NCBI GenBank assembly: GCA_020832905.1 | Contig: JAJHRG010000003.1 | Coordinates: 1 to 64,000, forward strand | Source: Thermoproteota archaeon | Lineage (GTDB): Archaea > Thermoproteota > Methanomethylicia > Methanomethylicales > Methanomethylicaceae | DNA: 64,000 nt | Direction: 5' to 3' | In this document: positions 62,546 to 64,000 of the stretch, in pieces | Layout of the letters: each line of letters begins with the position of its first letter | Position numbering within the stretch: position 1 is the stretch's first letter | The notes under the pieces: model-generated | Seen by the model: only the letters and a program-made list of their open reading frames with translations | The model's database searches: none | Told to the model about the DNA's origin: nothing | Made by a program: the position numbers and the translations under genes

Positions 62546-63865
62546 ATGAGTAATAATGAATTATTTTATATTGGAGAATATGTAATGAAAAATATACTAA
62601 ATAGAGGAATGAATGATTGTATAGTTATTCCAATTCATATAAGAAAGACGATGATAAGATTTAGTAATAATGATATAGATGTTGTTCAAAATTGGTCAGA
62701 AACAGGTGTAAAATTTTTAGCAATTAAAAATGATAAAAGTGTTATTGGATATATTGGAAATGTAAGTAAAGAAAGTATTGATAGAATATTAGAAAGAACT
62801 TTAAAATTCTTATGTGAAAGATCAGCTATTATTCCAATAGGTAAAAAATTTCAAAAAAGATATTCAAAAGAAAAACTAAATGAAGAGAAAATGATAGATT
62901 ATGTTTATTCTGCTATTAATTCTTCATTAAAAGAAGGTGCAGAAAGATGTGCTGGAGTATTTACAGGTTGTTTAAAATCTATTTGTATATTAAGTAGTAA
63001 AGAAGCAGAAGGATATGATGAAAGAATTACTTATGAATTAAATATAAGAGCATTTAAAGGAGAAATGAGTGGTCAAGGATTAAGTTGTGCAAATTCTATA
63101 AGTAAAATTAATAGTGAAGAAGCTGGAAAAGAAGCTGGTATTATAGCAAGTAGTGCTAAGGAATTTCTAAAATGGAATGAAGGAAAATATAGATTATTAA
63201 TTAGTCCAATAGTAGCAGCAAATTTAATGGAGAGATTAGTAAGTGCTACTTCTGCATTTAATATCGATGCTGGTTTATCTTGTCTTGTAGGAAAAATTGG
63301 AAAAAATGTTGTATCAGAAAAATTAACAATTATTGATGATGGTGTAATAGAAGATGGATTAAATTCAAGAATATTTGATGATGAGGGAATAGATGTAAGA
63401 AGAAATATTATTATAGAAAAAGGAGTATTGAAAAGCTACTTACATAATAGTAAAACAGCAAGAAAGTTTAATACTGAAACTACAGGAAATGCAGGATGGA
63501 TTAAACCTCATCCATGGAATATAATAGTAGAATCAGAAGAAATATCATTTAAAGAAGCTATGAGTTTACTAAAGAATGGAATTTATGTTACTAGTAATTG
63601 GTATACAAGATTTCAAAATTATAGAATTGGAGATTTTTCAACATTATGTAGAGATAATGTCTTCTTAGTAGAAAATGGAGAAATAAAAGGAGCTATAAAA
63701 GGTGTTAGAATAAGTGATAATTTATTAAGAATTTTTAACTCAGTAGATTATATTTTTAAAGAAAGAAAATGGATAAGATGGTGGGAAGTTTCAATACCAA
63801 CATTTATTTCCTCTATGATTTTAAATGATGTTTATATAACAAAAGCTCAGGGTTATATTACATGA
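62546..63865 (+). CDS. tldE: TldE/PmbA, non-catalytic protease subunit
   Basis: About 439 residues of the TldD/PmbA family without the HExxxH motif, thus the TldE subunit. IDAGLSCLVGKIGKNVVSEKLTIIDDG and ETTGNAGWIKPHPWNI are recognisable family blocks. It pairs with the TldD encoded at 13.6 kb. The start ATG at 62546 has GGTGA five bases upstream and lies just after the UPF0280 stop; the longer frame from 62507 would overlap that gene. The stop overlaps the MoeA-like start (ATGA). Confidence 0.88.
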   Translation: MSNNELFYIGEYVMKNILNRGMNDCIVIPIHIRKTMIRFSNNDIDVVQNWSETGVKFLAIKNDKSVIGYIGNVSKESIDRILERTLKFLCERSAIIPIGKKFQKRYSKEKLNEEKMIDYVYSAINSSLKEGAERCAGVFTGCLKSICILSSKEAEGYDERITYELNIRAFKGEMSGQGLSCANSISKINSEEAGKEAGIIASSAKEFLKWNEGKYRLLISPIVAANLMERLVSATSAFNIDAGLSCLVGKIGKNVVSEKLTIIDDGVIEDGLNSRIFDDEGIDVRRNIIIEKGVLKSYLHNSKTARKFNTETTGNAGWIKPHPWNIIVESEEISFKEAMSLLKNGIYVTSNWYTRFQNYRIGDFSTLCRDNVFLVENGEIKGAIKGVRISDNLLRIFNSVDYIFKERKWIRWWEVSIPTFISSMILNDVYITKAQGYIT

Positions 63866-64000
63866 TGGAAAAAGGATTTAAAGAATTAAAAAATGTTGAT
63901 GAAGCATTAAGTATAGTAATGAATATTTTTGGATCAAAAAATTTTGAAAAAGAAGAAGTAAAGCTAAGTGAAGCTTTAGATAGAGTATTAGCTGAAGATA
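63862..64000 (+). CDS. MoeA-like molybdopterin molybdenumtransferase, 5' part cut by window edge
   Basis: Forty-six residues are visible before the window ends. FKELKNVDEALSIVMNIFG and VKLSEALDRVLAED match the beginning of MoeA, which inserts molybdenum or tungsten into molybdopterin. ATG 63862 overlaps the tldE stop; ATG 63865 is the alternative. The fragment is short but the EAL-RVLAED pattern is characteristic. Confidence 0.8.
   Translation, partial: MMEKGFKELKNVDEALSIVMNIFGSKNFEKEEVKLSEALDRVLAED

Overview
The window comes from a strongly AT-rich archaeon. It is probably a thermophilic anaerobe of the Thermoproteota/TACK side, but nothing here fixes the lineage. Archaeal markers are a TFB-type transcription factor, the NurA-HerA-Mre11-Rad50 operon, a RuvBL-like ATPase, ApgM, mevalonate kinase, NBP35/Mrp, ZPR1, a TtuA-type tRNA thiolase, a C/D box guide RNA, and ribosome binding sites of the GGTGA(T) type that match the archaeal 16S 3' end. 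Class III ribonucleotide reductase, an HdrD-like Fe-S protein and a Na+-pump decarboxylase membrane module point to anaerobic life. No tRNA, rRNA, CRISPR array or insertion sequence was seen.

Layout. 1-5.0 kb is loosely packed and accessory-like: a truncated ArsB/NhaD-type permease, an MFS transporter fused to four CBS domains and flanked by two similar ~68-nt sequences, a VapBC pair, a small orphan gene and a fragment of a RecF-like ATPase. 5.1-6.6 kb holds a tRNA thiolase with a JAMM protease and then a C/D box sRNA. 6.7-13.6 kb carries, mostly on the minus strand, an Fe-S CCG protein, MazG, a RuvBL-like ATPase, Hsp20, ApgM, an HprK-like kinase and a thioesterase. 13.6-20.6 kb has TldD, a Cys/Met PLP enzyme, NrdD-NrdG, a macro domain protein and ZPR1. 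20.7-28.6 kb is a complete hisZGDCBHAF(IE) operon ending in a LysE-type exporter. From memory the order is that of Thermotoga, and hisZ has no standard start codon.

28.6-40 kb contains a GHMP kinase with an NCS1 permease, an HDAC-family deacetylase, MgtE, QueT, fused GMP synthase, an aminotransferase, a dihydrolipoamide dehydrogenase with a Rieske protein, and the beta, biotin and gamma parts of a Na+-pump decarboxylase. 40-46 kb is the Rad50-Mre11-HerA-NurA end-resection operon. 46-52 kb has a PfkB kinase, acylphosphatase, endonuclease III, and a minus-strand run of DUF429, a B12-binding-like protein, an unknown protein, a primase-superfamily protein and an MFS transporter. 52-64 kb has an SSS symporter with a small membrane partner, a shortened TFB, Nnr, PurB, an MFS transporter, Mrp, mevalonate kinase, the divergent DUF39/UPF0280 homocysteine pair, TldE and the start of a MoeA-like gene.

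The genome is very compact. Eight of eleven convergent gene pairs overlap at their stop codons. First genes of operons often look leaderless, while internal genes carry GGTGA sites within the end of the gene before. Several starts below were moved from the longest possible ORF on that basis.
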